Below are positions 23,546-35,846 of a stretch of DNA of 64,000 nt, in pieces; positions within the stretch are counted from its first letter, which is position 1, and every line of letters starts with the position of its first letter. The notes under the pieces were generated by a model, which ran no database searches, was not told the DNA's origin, and saw nothing but the letters and a program-made list of their open reading frames with translations. Both the position numbers and the translations under genes were made by a program. Source of the stretch: Zeugodacus cucurbitae (taxonomy: Eukaryota > Arthropoda > Insecta > Diptera > Tephritidae); contig NC_071669.1 of NCBI RefSeq assembly GCF_028554725.1, positions 2,867,501 through 2,931,500 on the forward strand. The letters are read 5' to 3'.

Positions 23546-25068
23546 GCATTTTCACTTTAGCTCGCCTTCAAACGGATGTTTGTTAGCTACCCAGATGATA
23601 CTTGGTCTAAAACCGGAAGTCGTGAGCTGCTTGAATCATGTGGAGAATAATCGTTTCTAGCCACTCCCAAGTGAATGACAATCTGAAACTTTTCTCACTT
23701 ACGTGAACTTCTACACATGATCCCATTCTTTTTTTCGATGTGCAGATGCTTTTCAATAAACCATTTAACAGGTCTTAACCATAACACAGTGCTGTCTTTC
23801 AGAATAAGTTTGCTGTATTTCCCAAACTTACTCAAGCCTAAAGCGTTTCTTTCGTCTATAAATGTTCCGATTAATTCCAAGAAACACATAATTTCATAAG
23901 GGAACATGGAGTGTTTGTTAGTCACTTCCCGAGCTTATATAATTATATAATTAGATCTGCTCCAACTAAATTTCCAGTTTACAACAAATGTATAGTAAAC
24001 CGCAGATAAGCATACAGTGACTATTTTAAGTGATTTTTCCAACTTCAACTTCCAGGAATTAAAGAATTCTGCATGTTTTCTGCACTATTTACATACTACT
24101 ATTACACAAGAAAGACATCTTAATAGATGCGCGTACTACTGAGAATGAGATGACCATTGACTTACATAAATTGTTCAAAACTTAAGCCGCATGTCCGCTG
24201 AAAAAACAACCATTGCCGTCACATTGTCAAGCCGCGTGTTTTACGAACAAGCTGTTCATTGCTCCCCTTACAAAACGCTAAACGATGCTTCTGGTACTCT
24301 AATGTGTGTGTTTGTTAGTGGACGCTGAAAAATTAGCTAACCAAAAAATTTCTCTGAAATTTCACTAAACACTCTTGTGGCCGTTGCTTGCAACTCTTGG
24401 TCGCCGCCGCCAAGTTGACTGAACTATTACGAAAGCCGTGTGGAAAACTCTGTAGCGTCGCGTAAACAACGTATGCCACAACTACGAATATCTTAAAAAT
24501 GACGACATGCAAAGACATATGTACGTAGTATGTTACTCATACATACCTTCCTCCATTGATTCAATTGCCATAATAGCTGCGTGAGCTGTTGCTGCTAACT
24601 TCCGCAATAAAACGTATCACTCTCACTTACGAGAATAGACATTGCACACGAGTTGTTGTTGTAATGAAAACAATAACAATGAACTTTACAAAAATCGCTA
24701 TTACTGAAACACCAAAGCCCTCTGTGACTAACCTGAGGTGAATATTTTGTAAAGAAAAAGTATAGAGGGTGGTGTAAGGTCTTAGCATAGTGAATTATAC
24801 GAAACCAATTGTTGGCCTGCGGCCTGTATTTGTCTAGAATTCGCGCTTATCACCTCTACTAGACATTCTATTTCCGCTGTCAATAAAGTATAAATGGATA
24901 GCGATGGTATCTGTAGAGCTCTTCACACCTTAAACCAACCACAAGTGTCTAAATAATGTTATGTGAAGCTAGTGCCTGGCGGATTTATGGGTCCACGGCA
25001 ATCCTCGGTCCTTCACCATCAAGGTAATGTTGTGCTATTTAACGATCGACTTATCTCTACTCTATCTA
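23546..25068. other. Gene-free DNA
   Basis: No recognisable reading frame. The stretch 23546-23690 could be a further mobile-element remnant joined to the LINE fragment, but I could not identify it. Confidence 0.45.
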
Positions 25069-25592
25069 TTGAAACCTGAATTCTGACCCGAGTTCAAGAC
25101 GGATCTCCAATTGCATCAACGGGCTCGCAACTAGTACTTAGCTATGCCTAATCGGCGTAATCCTCACTCAGCATCGGCATGAGTTGGAGTGTTGATCCCA
25201 ATTCTAATATAAGTAGCCCCGAGTTCTGGTTATAGAAGAATTACAGAAAAATCCGTTCGCCAGTGCCCGCCAGAGTGTGTATGTTCCCATAGCAATCTGG
25301 AACCCTTGAAATTGCCACGCTCCTAGTGGCGCTGGGATGGCTACTAGTGTCGATAGTAGCCATAAAAACCTGTAAAGAAGCAAATGTGGAAGCCGTGGAC
25401 AAAACGTATCTCTAATGACATCTTCGGATTCGCAGCTGATACTTAGCCACGCCTTATTGGCATAATCCTCACTCATCATCAATAACAGTTGGAGTGTTAA
25501 GTTATGTTATGGAAGTCTTGAAAGGAGTAAATGTTTGAGTCGAGAACAATTCAAATCTCCGATTGCATAATCGGGCTCGCACCTGAACAGTC
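25069..25592. repeat. Degenerate tandem repeat, ~300-bp period, two units plus a partial third
   Basis: A ~73-bp block around tacttagc...taatcctcactca...gttggagtgtt occurs at about 25124-25197 and 25432-25503, 308 bp apart. A second landmark, tctcc(a/g)attgcat...cgggctcgca, occurs at about 25105 and 25555. No coding potential is visible. Confidence 0.65.
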
Positions 25593-27331
25593 AACCATGA
25601 CCTTTTGAGAGTTTGCGGCTTCGAAAGAATGTTTCTTGGGATGCTTTCAACAAATGCCATAGATATTGATCTTCAGCTTTCAGTACGTCGATGGAGAGGA
25701 GGAGAGGTTAGGAACGCCGTGGTCATGATGGTCGATTCAGTACTGCCGGTTATAATGAGCGGACAGATTGTCCATCGCTGAATACGAAAAGTGCTTCAAA
25801 AGCTTGATTAACTTTACTTCGTCAAACATTATTCCTCCACTAACTTTCTTACTGTTATCTACACTATGGAATACCAAGTAAATGTGTATTTTCAAAACTA
25901 TTATCCACCATCTCATATTCATTAAAACACACACCAGTATCTGTGGTTTCCACGATTAGCCATTGCACTCGAGCATGCAAAGAAAGCTTGCGAAGAAAGT
26001 TGCACAGCGTTTGCTGCAACTGAACAACACTACAACGAGTTTGGCTGTCCGTGTTATTCGAACAAGGAAAAGCTACCGCAAAACTTATTGCTTGGCAATA
26101 AATAATTGGCCAAGCAAAGTGAAGCAAAGTGGGTAATAGTTGCACACACAGTGGGTATTGCACAAACCCGGTAGAGAGTGGCTAATCAAGGCGAGTCGGG
26201 TCGACAAGCAATTATTCATTTTCATGACGCTAATAAACAAACATATATATTTATATTTAGTATGAGTAATACATTTAATATATTTTTATGACTCGATAAA
26301 TGTAATTAATTAAGACTCAATTAATGTAGTTTTATATTGAGTCTGAAATTGGTTGTCTTCTCTTAGATAGATGTGGTTAAAGTTTTTGTATAAAAGTTCT
26401 TTGACAGCGCTGTGGAACTAAGTTAGATATTCATCATAACCTATTATTATTTTTTGTAAGTTTTAGGCTTTAAATCAACTCCAATAAGACCGCTCGTACC
26501 CGCTTTACCTGTAGTCAACTTAGGTGATTCACCTCAAACATAAATACGGCACTTAAAACGCTGGGCTTTCCTCCTAACTAACTAAACCGCTAATATTTGT
26601 AGCCCTGCTGTAGCAGTGACTGCGCGTACATTGAACTGCCCCACCGACTAGCAAGCAATACATATCTATTAAAGAGTCAGGCTGTTGAAAGCATAAAATT
26701 TTCACTTTCGCCATTGCGCAGTCGCAATAAAAACCAACTACATAATTCGACTTAGTTGAGCCGCCAGCTGCAGTGAACGTGAAAAACTCTTCCGCAAATC
26801 GCTCGAAACATTTTTTTTATTACAACTGTATGTAAGTAGGTATGTCAGTTTGTGATTACAATTAATGTTTGTTGGCCGATAACTTGGCTAGTTGGTTGGT
26901 TACTTGGTTAGTTGGCTCTCTAACGCTGTCCGAGTTCGTTGAACTATGTTTGATTATGTGACGTGTGCTACGTTGCTGCTCTACGCATGCGCGGCAGCCG
27001 CCAAACGTCACCACATCGTCCATATGCGTGAATAGTATGTTGACTCTTTCGTTGCGGAAATGTTGTAATCGAGAGAAATGTGAAAGTTTCGTGTTTTTCA
27101 CTTTTTAATTTCGTCGCTTTTTTATGCTTTCTCGGATTTTGCGCAAACGTAATGAGCGTACAAGCAACAGTCGTCATGTTTTCATTACGAAATCAAATGA
27201 AATTTTACATAAATAAATGCAATTGTGGTTAATGCTTTACTGTGAAGAAAGTGGATTTGCAAATGGACAAATAAATAGATAATTATTATTTTTTTTTTCA
27301 AATGCAGCTCTTTAATTGTTATGAAATCTTA
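25593..27331. other. Gene-free DNA
   Basis: AT-rich sequence with no recognisable gene. A gttggttggttacttggttagttggct run lies near 26890-26920. Confidence 0.5.
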
Positions 27332-28997
27332 CGAGGTGTGTTCAAAAAATAACGGGAATTTTCGTTTTTTGGGTAAAAAATATTTATACATTCGTCTACA
27401 TTAACATTGTCGCCTTCATAATAGTCCCCATTTGATATTATTATATGTACTTATACCAACGCTTCTTCTTTCAAGCGTCGAAACACTTCTCAAACTCGAT
27501 TTTTATACTCTCGCAACAAATTTGCTACGAGAGTATTATAGTTTTGTCCACATAACGGTTGGTTGTAAGTTCTAAAACTAAACGAGTTAGATATATGGTT
27601 ATACATGTATATCCAAATGTTCAGGGTGACGAGTAAAGTTTAAATCCGGATGTCTGTCTGTCCGTCCGTGCAAGCTGTAACTTGAGTAAAAATTGAGATA
27701 TCGTAGTGAAACTTGGAACACAAATACCTTGGCACCATAAGAAGGTTAAGTTCGTAATCGGGCCACTACCACGCCCACAAAATGGCAATAACCGAATACA
27801 TATAAAAAGTTATAACTCAGCCATAAATTAAGCTATTGAATAAACTAAAATTTGGTATGAAGGATCGCACTATGAAGGGGCATATGTGGATGTAATTTTT
27901 TGGGGAAGTGGACGTGGCCCCGCCCCCTACTTTTGTACATATTTCGCAAACCAATAGAGATATATCAAGGAAACTATCTAGAGTCGTTTCTTTTAGGTAC
28001 TACCTTATACAGTCCAAAAATGGAGGTAATCGGATTATAACCACGCCCACCATCCATACAAATGTTAAGTTGAAAACTACTAAAAATGCTGTAATTCAGT
28101 AAAGGAAAACACCAGAAGCCTTAAATTGCATTATAAAGATGGTTCAGAAGTGCTGCACTTAAAATGGCATACAAATGGGCGTGGTTCCGCCCACCGCTCA
28201 AAAACCGTATCTCCGAAACTACTCGACCAATTTCAATGAAATTCGGTTCATAATATCTTCCTAGCTTTCCAATGATATGTTGTGAAAATAGTACCAAATC
28301 GGTTCACAAACACGCCTACTTCCGATATACCAGAACTCTGAAGTCGGTCTGAATAGTTTACTTTACAATATACATATAAAGTTAGTACTAGTGAAGATAT
28401 CGAACCAGTACTTTGCAAAAATTTCGTATTTAAAGAGTGACATCGCCCTTCTAAAAATCGTCGAAATTGGTCCATAAGTTTTCAAGACCCTATATATCGA
28501 ATATGAGGACCTCAGTACTTCTAAAAAAATGTTTACCCAAATTATAGTTAATTCTCTCAGAAGAAATTTTGAGGAAATATGTTTCTTCTAATAATATATC
28601 TCCGTCAATGAGTGAAATCGGGTCATAACTTCATCTTTCTCCTGTATACTTAATATTAGGGTTTTCAAACTTTCAATGGACTTTATACCATATATGAATG
28701 TATATACCGATATGTATATGTGAGTCAAATTGTTTGTTATATTAATAAATTAAAAAAAAAATAAATTGCAACAGTATAAAATGTTCGGTGGCACCCGAAC
28801 TTAGCACTTCCTTACTTGTTGGGATAGCCTTTGGCTCTTTCAGCGATTTCTTGTATGCTTGTAAAACGACGTACCTTTAAAGTTCTCAATAAAAGATTTA
28901 TCGTACCTCAGAGGCAGTGTATTAACACAATAAAAATATTTTAAAAATTGAACTTTTGGAATTTTTAAAATTCCCGTTATTTTTTGAACACATCTCG
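27332..28997 (-). mobile_element. mariner-like element, cgaggtgtgttc family, copy G, split by another repeat
   Basis: cgaggtgtgttcaaaaaata begins at 27332 after TA, and the matching inverted end (ttttttgaacacatctcg) closes at about 28997. Minus-strand sequence on the left, aaaatcgagtttgagaagtg and beyond, matches the 3' coding end of copy F. The right side (28820-28997) holds only a short internal stretch. Without its insertion the element would be about 350 bp, so it was already a short internally deleted derivative. Confidence 0.85.
27505..28820. mobile_element. Unclassified 1.3-kb non-coding repeat with terminal hairpins, inserted in mariner copy G
   Basis: The left boundary carries a perfect 9-bp stem, atactctcg (27505-27513) with cgagagtat (27528-27536). 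The right end carries gttcgg/ccgaac (28783-28800) followed by about 20 nt. The flanking mariner sequence resumes exactly (ctcgattttt | gggatagcc, compared with copy F). No clear target duplication is seen. The inside has clusters such as gtctgtctgtccgtccgtgc, gccacgcccaca-like and gggcgtgg...ccgccc motifs that look like a family consensus, but no long frame. A sub-terminal 3' hairpin without target duplication suggests a Helitron-like non-autonomous element, which is inference. Confidence 0.7.
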
Positions 28998-30266
28998 ACT
29001 AAAAGAAATATATGACAATATATACTCTACGTCGGGATTTATAACATTTGGTGAGCAAGATTAGCGTTTTTAACCCTTAAGACCACTGACTTGTTTTCAA
29101 CACATTGCTCATTGCACTATGTACTCGCTTCACTATGTACTCAGCCTTAGCACTAATCGACTAATTAAAGAATACAGTCTGTAATTAATGAATAAATCGC
29201 TTCAATATGTGTACTTTACGCTATCTGTAGCGGATTCAATTACTAATCAGGAATTTATTATGAATAAGCAGAAAAGTGATAGTATTCTGTGTTATCACTG
29301 CTCAACGCGGAAAATACGGATTTAATTAACGAAAGAAAAATTCTATAAATCCGGAAACAGAGTCTAATGCGATAACTAACGCAAAGCTCTGCTTACGTAA
29401 CTAATACAAATTGAATAATAAATAATTTAAAAATAAAATTTATTATTTTTATTAAATAATAAAAAAAAACAAGTAGTAATTGTATAAGGCAAAACTCTTT
29501 TCCTTCCACATGAATACGTGCAAAATATCACTTGTCGCAACCATACCGAATGACGTGCATACATTCATGTTTGCAATGAGTATAAAATACAGTACGCCTT
29601 TATCACACCAATGCAAACTGGCACGCAATTCGCAGATAGAAAAGCATAAAGATTAGCGAAAAAAAATTTATTGTTTACAAAATGAGCAAAACTTGTTTAT
29701 TTTCTTTTCTAATTAAAAGTCCAAAAATTTGTTGTTTATCGCAATTAGTAAATTATTGTTGTTGTTGTTGCTTTATTGTAGTAATTATTGTTGTTTTGTA
29801 TGAAATAATTGTATCGCAAATACTTGTTGTACCTCACATTTTCTCCACTTCAACGCCTGTTTGTTTACGCGCACAGAAATACGCACATTGGCACACATAA
29901 ACAGACACACATACATACATATATACATATAGATGAGTCTGTTTACTTATTTATATTCATTCACAAAAATTTGTTGTTTACTATTGTTTGTCTTGTTGTT
30001 GTTCGTGATTATTGTTTACTGACGTGCAACAGGTCACCAATAACGGGAGCTCTTTACAGTGGCTGACTCAATATTGATTAAACTTATGTAATGGAGGAAG
30101 TTGAAAGATATCGACGCTTGGGTATGAAGGGAGTTACAACTTTACTATTTATACTAACTGTAATACCGCTATTTTTTGAAGGAAATTGTTTGTTAACCTC
30201 ATAATAAATACTTCACAATGATTGTGAAACGAAACTAATTCAAGAAACCAATGAAGGGTCTGAGTA
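28998..30266. other. Gene-free DNA with an isolated promoter-like TATA
   Basis: No recognisable protein. TATAAAATA lies at about 29581-29589. An ATG follows about 95 bp later (29682, MSKTCLFSFL...), leading into a low-complexity Cys/Val-rich frame over TGTTGTTG repeats. I regard this as chance, but it is the best TATA-plus-ATG arrangement in the gene-poor half. Confidence 0.4.
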
Positions 30267-31146
30267 TCAGGTCTACTTTGCTTCCGCCGTTTTCCAATAG
30301 ATGTTTCGAGGGTCAAGCACTGGTCGATTAAATCGATTAAATCGTTTTATATCGATCTTGGACATTTGTGTCAACATTAACCCAACAAAATATTTGTAGA
30401 GATCTGTTTGCATCCCAAACTTATTCTCAACTGAAAATGTCACTTTTTGAGCCGAATTCTCGACATTTGCGGGAAATTTTGCTTTTCTTTTTTAATTCCA
30501 AGAAAAGTGCGGCTGAGGCTCATCGAATGCTTTTGGATACGTAGGGTGAGGCTGTCCTAAGTAAAAGGACATGTCGCGAAAGGTTTCAACGTTTTAAGAA
30601 TGGTGATTATGAAGGCATGGTGATGGAAGGGAGAACATAATCGAAGATTGGCTAAAGCCAAGTGAAACCATCACAGAAGATCGATACCGAACGCAATTGA
30701 TGCTTTTGAGCCGACCACTAAAAGAAAAACAACCACAGTACGAGGAAAGACACGATAAAGTCATTCTCCAGCATAACAATGCTCGTCGTCACTTCGCAAC
30801 GGTGGTCAAAAAATATTTGGAGACGCTGAAATGGGAGATCTTACCCCACCCGCCGTATTTTCCAGACGGCGCTCCATCTGACTACCACTTGTTCCGATCG
30901 ATGGCACACGGTCTAGCTAACGAGCACTTCAGTTCTTTTGAAGAAGTCAAAAATTGGATTGACACTTGGATCGACTCGAAAGATGAGGAGTTCTTTTCTC
31001 ACGGAATAAGCTAGAAAGATGGTCAAAAGTAGTAGCTAGCTACGGCCAATATTTTGAATAACGTTTTTGTAGCCGTTTTTATACAATAAAGCCTTAAATT
31101 TACAAAAAAAAAAAAAAAAACGGCGGAAGCAAAGTTGTAGACCTAA
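30267..31146 (+). mobile_element. mariner element of a second family (copy E), internally deleted
   Basis: The terminal inverted repeats are tcaggtctactttgcttccg at 30267 and, at the right, cggcggaagcaaagttgtag plus acctaa, ending at 31146. TA dinucleotides flank both ends. The element is 880 bp where intact relatives are about 1.3 kb. The 14 bp acctaatatactat at the right edge is duplicated in tandem (31141-31168). Confidence 0.88.
30437..31014 (+). pseudogene. mariner transposase pseudogene (copy E)
   Basis: From ATG at 30437 the frame reads SRHLREILLFFFNSKKSAAE, the mariner N-terminal HTH, to a stop at about 30542, then RTCRERFQRFKNGDYEG. The middle, including the first catalytic Asp and the WVPH region, is deleted. 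The C-terminal frame resumes around 30700 with LKEKQPQYEERHDKVILQH and NNARRHFATVVK, where intact relatives have HDNARPH. The second catalytic Asp is therefore Asn. It continues with PYFPDGAPSDYHLF and ends at FFSHGIS. Confidence 0.88.
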
Positions 31147-31429
31147 TATACTATACCTAATATACTATGAATATATCCTGCAGAAGATTGTTGAAACACT
31201 TTGGTCTTCTCAATCGAAAAAAAACACTTCTGTTATAGAGAGATAAGTCGCAAAATTTAGAATATTTTTCTGCCATTATAACTAAATTTTATGGAAAATA
31301 TACAAACTCATGAAACGTAACTTGATATAATGGATTCTGATAGAAAAAAGTCACATACATACGTACTGCTAAAGACCAATCTTTGGATCACGGGTACACA
31401 AAAATATGATAAGCCTTTAACGGAAATGT
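31147..31429. other. Short AT-rich spacer
   Basis: Nothing recognised. Confidence 0.5.
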
Positions 31430-31990
31430 TAAGGTATATAATGAAATAGCTGGCATTTGGTGAGCCAACTTGTACGAATAATCGAAGGATTAGATCGATC
31501 GTACGTTCCATTCACTTTGACCTGTCGCGATCTTGATAAACGCTGGTTAACACATAAAACCTGCGCGATTGCGAGCTTCTTTTGGCCCAGATTGGAGCGC
31601 ACGAGGTTGGCGGAACTACATACAGATAAAAAGCTTGATCTTGCTGTCATAGTAGTACCCCGGACGTACATACCATACGGCTAAGTATCCTGCCGGACGT
31701 AAACTGCCATAACTATATGGAAGAAGGCGAGGTGGAAGCACCAAGTCATTTTCTCCTCCACTATCCACTGTTCGCAAGATTGAGGGGAACATCTCGGTAG
31801 CCATACTTTTGGCGAACTCTTCGGATTAGACATTAGCCGCCTTACAAAATTTTTTATAGGGTCAAAGCGCTTCGGCGATACGTAAAGCTCTTCTTTGCGA
31901 TCCATACTTAGGACTCTTCCGGCCTTACAACGGACTGTCACTGTTGGCTGTCCAAGTGGTTAGGCAAATAAGTGATCCTAACTAGGCCTA
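31430..31990 (+). pseudogene. 3' end of the RNase H LINE family, fourth copy (+ strand)
   Basis: The + frame at 31457-31684 reads VPFTLTCRDLDKRWLTHKTC and IASFFWPRLERTRLAELHTD, the region between RNase H and the zinc-knuckle. A degraded VIVVPRTYIPYG follows for VGVLTGH..IG. A shifted frame then gives EAPSHFLLHYPLFARLRGTS for the HFLCHCPAFARLR segment. It aligns base by base with the reverse complement of the 8.0-8.5 kb copy. Stops and frameshifts make it a relic. Confidence 0.68.
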
Positions 31991-34075
31991 AAGGGTCTCT
32001 GGTAATTGTGTGCAAAATTTGTATATAAAAGGTTTAGGAAGTTTACAAAGAAGAGAAACGGGAAGTAGGAAAAGCTGTTATGTTGATGAAGGCTTATGAA
32101 CTATGTGAGTGCTAGAACAATAGGGTATATTTAGGTTCAATTTCGTATAATTTCGTATTTAGTTATAATATACATATAGTAAACCCGTAACCTATGCATT
32201 TATGTACTTATATCTGTCGAATACTTCTATTACCGTTATATTTCCAACATACCTGAAATAAAAAGAAAACACTAATTAGTAATTAGTAAATTTTTATCAG
32301 TAAATGATAATGTAATAATGATTGATGAGAGTGTATATAAAATTGTTGTTTAGAAGGGTCTGATAAGATATGTAATTTGAACGAAAGATAGACTCAGAAG
32401 AAAGTTTTATTTTTTAAATTTTAAACAAATTTCTTAAATTTATAAAAATTTATCGAATTATAATTGATCACTCTTGGGAAGAGTCTTATTACAACAAATA
32501 TAGAAACTAAATAATATTTTTACATAAAAAAATTTACATATGTAAGTAACTGTGAAAGCCACTTCGCTCTACTACGCTCTAGTGTTTATCAGTTTACGAA
32601 AAAGTTTCGAATTAGCGAAGTTCAATGATCTCACAAAAGAAAGTTTCTTTCTTCGACTCGAAAAGAAAATACTCGCAGTCATGCTTACATACACACTGGT
32701 GAAGCTATGTAAAATTGGTTAACACTTTGCTTTGCTTTTGGCGTAACAACACTCGTGTGCAAGAGTGAATTTCTACTTTTGGCCAATACCACAACAACAA
32801 CAAAAACAGCAACAGCAATCACTACTGTTTGTTTGTTTGTTGTCAGTACAGCTGTTTACTGTTTACAGTTGCGCGCGCCATGCTTTTTGGGGCCACAACG
32901 CGGATGGACGGACGGACTGCCAAGCTATCGCTTGAGTCGCTCATTTGTGTTGGCGTCTTCGCTGCCACTTTCCACAGTCACAATCGAAATGCCGTTCGTT
33001 GTTGTTTGTTGGATGTGTAAAAATTGCGTGCGATCACCAACGTCATTGGGTCAATGCACCTGCTGTCGTGCTGCTCCTATTAATTGCTGCACGTACACAC
33101 ACACGCACACCAACTTGCAAGCATAAATATTTACTACAGTTGTTGTTGCTGATTGTTGCTCGTAAAATAGTGAAATGTTTACGCCGGTCTTTCGGGCTTT
33201 GGAAAGACTTTCTCCACACTGGCGGTACTCAGCGTCGATTGTTCGTGAAGTTACCGCAATTCGTTGGAGCTTTTACGTAAAAATCGTGTCACTTACGCCG
33301 TATGCAACTTGCGGGCGGTGCTCCACCAGCTTGTCATGCGGGTGAAGTCGAATTAATGGTGTTATTGTTGTGACATACAAAGGTTTTTCATAAATTTCGT
33401 AAAGCATGACAGTTGGTATGCAGAAATGTACATATGTATGTTTGTATGTTAATCATCTCCTGGCAGATTTATTAGATAATTTTTGTTACATTTTGATATT
33501 GGTGAATCATTTGTTATTGTCTTCGCGGAATTGTTGCGGGAATTGGTGATTTTCGGGACTTATTTATGTTTATATCTTCAGTTTTTATGAACGTATGAGT
33601 CATGAGTCTTTGATTACGCTTTAAATATATACAGAATTGTTTATAAATAAAAGCTAAATTGTCTTATTATTTAGTTGAATTCCTTCGGGAAGAAACATGC
33701 CACTTATTGAAAAAGCATACGAAAACATTGGGAAACCCCAATATTCAAACTAAATTTAATTAAATTCCTTCTTATTCTTATCATATTTGTGACAATTAAA
33801 TTATTATTAAATTCCAGATAAGAATTAAAAATTATATTCACAGCCACTTTCTTGAGAAGAATTAGCTGACAAGTACATTAATATTCAAAACACCGATTAT
33901 TCAGAAAATAACTTAAAATGGGAGATCAAAAGTCAAACGTAAGCAAATTCCTTTTCGCGCGTATTATAATGGGTTTCTTTTTGAGTCAAGAGAAGGAGAG
34001 AAAGAGAAAGAGAGAGAGACAGAGAGTGATCAAAAACGGTTATCAGACGTTCTTCAATATTCTGAATATGAAATA
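31991..34075. other. Gene-free DNA; GA-rich microsatellite at the right end
   Basis: No gene is supported. Open frames at 32755-33280 are low-complexity (Thr-, Cys- and Val-rich, over CAACAA and TGTTGT runs) and overlap in several phases. A GA-rich simple repeat lies at about 33988-34026, next to mariner copy D. Confidence 0.55.
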
Positions 34076-35263
34076 TTAGATTGTCAAATATCTCCCTTCC
34101 GTTTTTTTACTCTTTATTCAATGCTTTATCAAAAGTGTTACAGTGATTGGATTTAGTTAAAATATGCGCCTTTTCGTTCGATAATCTGTTTCCATCTAGA
34201 CGGCAACTTCATAATCCCTCCCTTCGTAGAAGCCTCCCTCCTTATTTGCGAAGAACTCGGATATCCACTTTTCACAAGCCTCTTTTGAGTTCAACTTTAC
34301 ACCACCAAGGGCGTTCGCCATGTACAGGAACAGGTGGTAATCACTTGGCGCTATGTCCGGGCTATATTGTGGATGCGATAAAACCTCCCATACGAGCTCG
34401 CGTTGCTTCTGACGAGTCATCAACGAAGTGTGTGGTCTGGCGTTGTCCTGGTGGAACAATACACCCTTACTGTTGGCCAATTCTGGACACTTCTGGTCGA
34501 TCGCCTGCTTCAAGCGGTCCAGTTGTTCGCAGTAGATGGTAGAATTAAACGTCTGGTCATATGGGAGCAGCTCATAGTGGAAGATTCCCTTCCAATCCCA
34601 CCAAACATACAGCAAAACCTTCCTTCCCGGCTTGGCCGCTGATTGGGACGATTCACCGTCCTTTGACCACGAGCGTGTTAGCTTTATATTATCATATGTG
34701 ATCTATTTTTAGTCGCCAGTCACCATCCGCTTCAAAAATGGTTCGCGTTCGTTCTGTTTCAGCAGCATATCGCAGGCGTTGATTCGGCCCAGAAGGTTTT
34801 TTTGCGTCAAATCATGCGGCACCCAAACATCAAGCTTTTTTGTGTATCTAGTCTTCGGCAGATGATTTAAAATTTTTTGGTGACTAACTGCCATCTCCTG
34901 GGCGATGTCACGAGATGCCACATGCCGGTCTAACTCGATGTTTTCCATGATTTGATCGGTATTCGTCGTCACAGGTCTTCCGCCGGCTGGCTTATCCATG
35001 GTGTCGTTTTTACCCGTTCTGAATCGTCGAAACCATTCCTCCTCAGTTCGAAGTGATAGAGTACCATCCCCCAAAACACCATAAATCTCACGGAGCGTTT
35101 CTCTAGCAATATGCAAACTATTCATGCATAGCATCGTTTTGTAAGTTTTTTCAAGACCTTTCACGGATGTATAGCATTGCCAGATACGAGCTCTGTAGCG
35201 TCTTGTTCATAGCCGTGAAACTCAAAAGACAAAAAGGCGGAAGGGAGATGTTTGTCAACCTAA
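34076..35263 (-). mobile_element. mariner element, mellifera-type, copy D (dead)
   Basis: The left end ttagattgtcaaatatctcc follows TA at 34074-34075. The right end ggagatgtttgtcaacctaa closes at 35263 as its inverted repeat. The expected right-hand TA is changed. The 1188-bp element runs on the minus strand and has lost about 70-80 bp, including the transposase start. Confidence 0.92.
34196..35115 (-). pseudogene. mariner transposase pseudogene (copy D)
   Basis: The usual MEFT start and first HTH helix are deleted; the leader joins directly to ARETLREIYGVLGDGTLSL. The frame then runs well: EEWFRRFRTGKNDTMDKPAG, MENIELDRHVASRDIAQEMA and WVPHDLTQKN, up to VTGD. There TAA replaces the Glu of TGDEKW and a second stop follows. 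After a further indel the frame at 34196-34615 keeps GVLFHQDNARPHTSLMTRQK and SPDIAPSDYHLF with D34D spacing. It lacks a working N-terminus and has a stop at the first catalytic motif. Confidence 0.9.
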
Positions 35264-35309
35264 TTTATGTATGTGCATATAGTCCAATATCATTAGAAAC
35301 AGCCGAATA

Positions 35310-35520
35310 TATGTGTTTTCGATTCCACTCTCTAGCGACTCTCCTGAAATTTGAAAATTGGGTAAGTCCAATTCGGTCAAGTCGGTCCATTTCTCTCGAG
35401 CAAAATATGAAATTTATCGAATGTGCACCTCCAATTATGTCATATCGGTCCATTTCCCTCTGGTCTCGTCTGAAATTCTGCAAACAAAGTTCAATCCAGT
35501 CAAGTCATCTATTGGTTTAC
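35310..35520. repeat. Short degenerate tandem repeat, ~63-bp period
   Basis: tcggtccatttctctc (about 35382) and tcggtccatttccctc (about 35445) recur 63 bp apart, each followed by a tgaaatt block. A weaker earlier unit (ctctctagcgactctcctgaaattt) lies near 35328. The open frame over this stretch is a by-product of the repeat. Confidence 0.55.
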
Positions 35521-35630
35521 AACATTATCGAGCTTAGGTTTTATTCTTTCTGGGCAGAAGGTGGTTTGGGCAAACAAACGGAGTATAGTTACATTCGTTA
35601 GACACGCTTTTATTGGAATAATTTCGAGTT

Positions 35631-35846
35631 CGAGTAAATCAGTACCTCAGACATCCATCGTCATACCAATCGTTATCTCGGGATCGCTGAAATCCAATTG
35701 TGTCTTCGGCAGTACGTAGCGAGTTGAATAATGGAATTCACGTTCGAGTAAACCAGTATCTCAGACTTCCCTCATCACACCAATCGTTCTCTCGGGGTCG
35801 ATGAAATCCAAGTATGTCTTCGGCAGTACGTAGCGAGTTGAAACTT
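35631..35846. repeat. Two-unit tandem repeat, period 114 bp
   Basis: cgagtaaatcagtacctcag at 35631 and cgagtaaaccagtatctcag at 35745 start two adjacent units. They share accaatcgtt.tctcggg.tcg, tgaaatccaa and gtcttcggcagtacgtagcg, and both end in gagttgaa. The units are about 85 percent alike by eye. No coding potential. Confidence 0.85.

Noticed and set aside
28140..28320. gggcgtgg...ccgccc motifs as possible GC-box promoter sites
   Set aside because: They lie inside the 1.3-kb inserted repeat and look like parts of its family consensus, not a host promoter.
29682..29900. 72-codon ATG frame about 95 bp after a TATA box
   Set aside because: The product is Cys/Val-rich translation of TGTTGTTG repeats with no family resemblance. 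Kept only as a note on the region.
32755..33280. Overlapping open frames of 63-123 codons
   Set aside because: Composition is driven by CAACAA/TGTTGT repeats. Several phases are open at once, with no conserved motif and no splice or promoter context.
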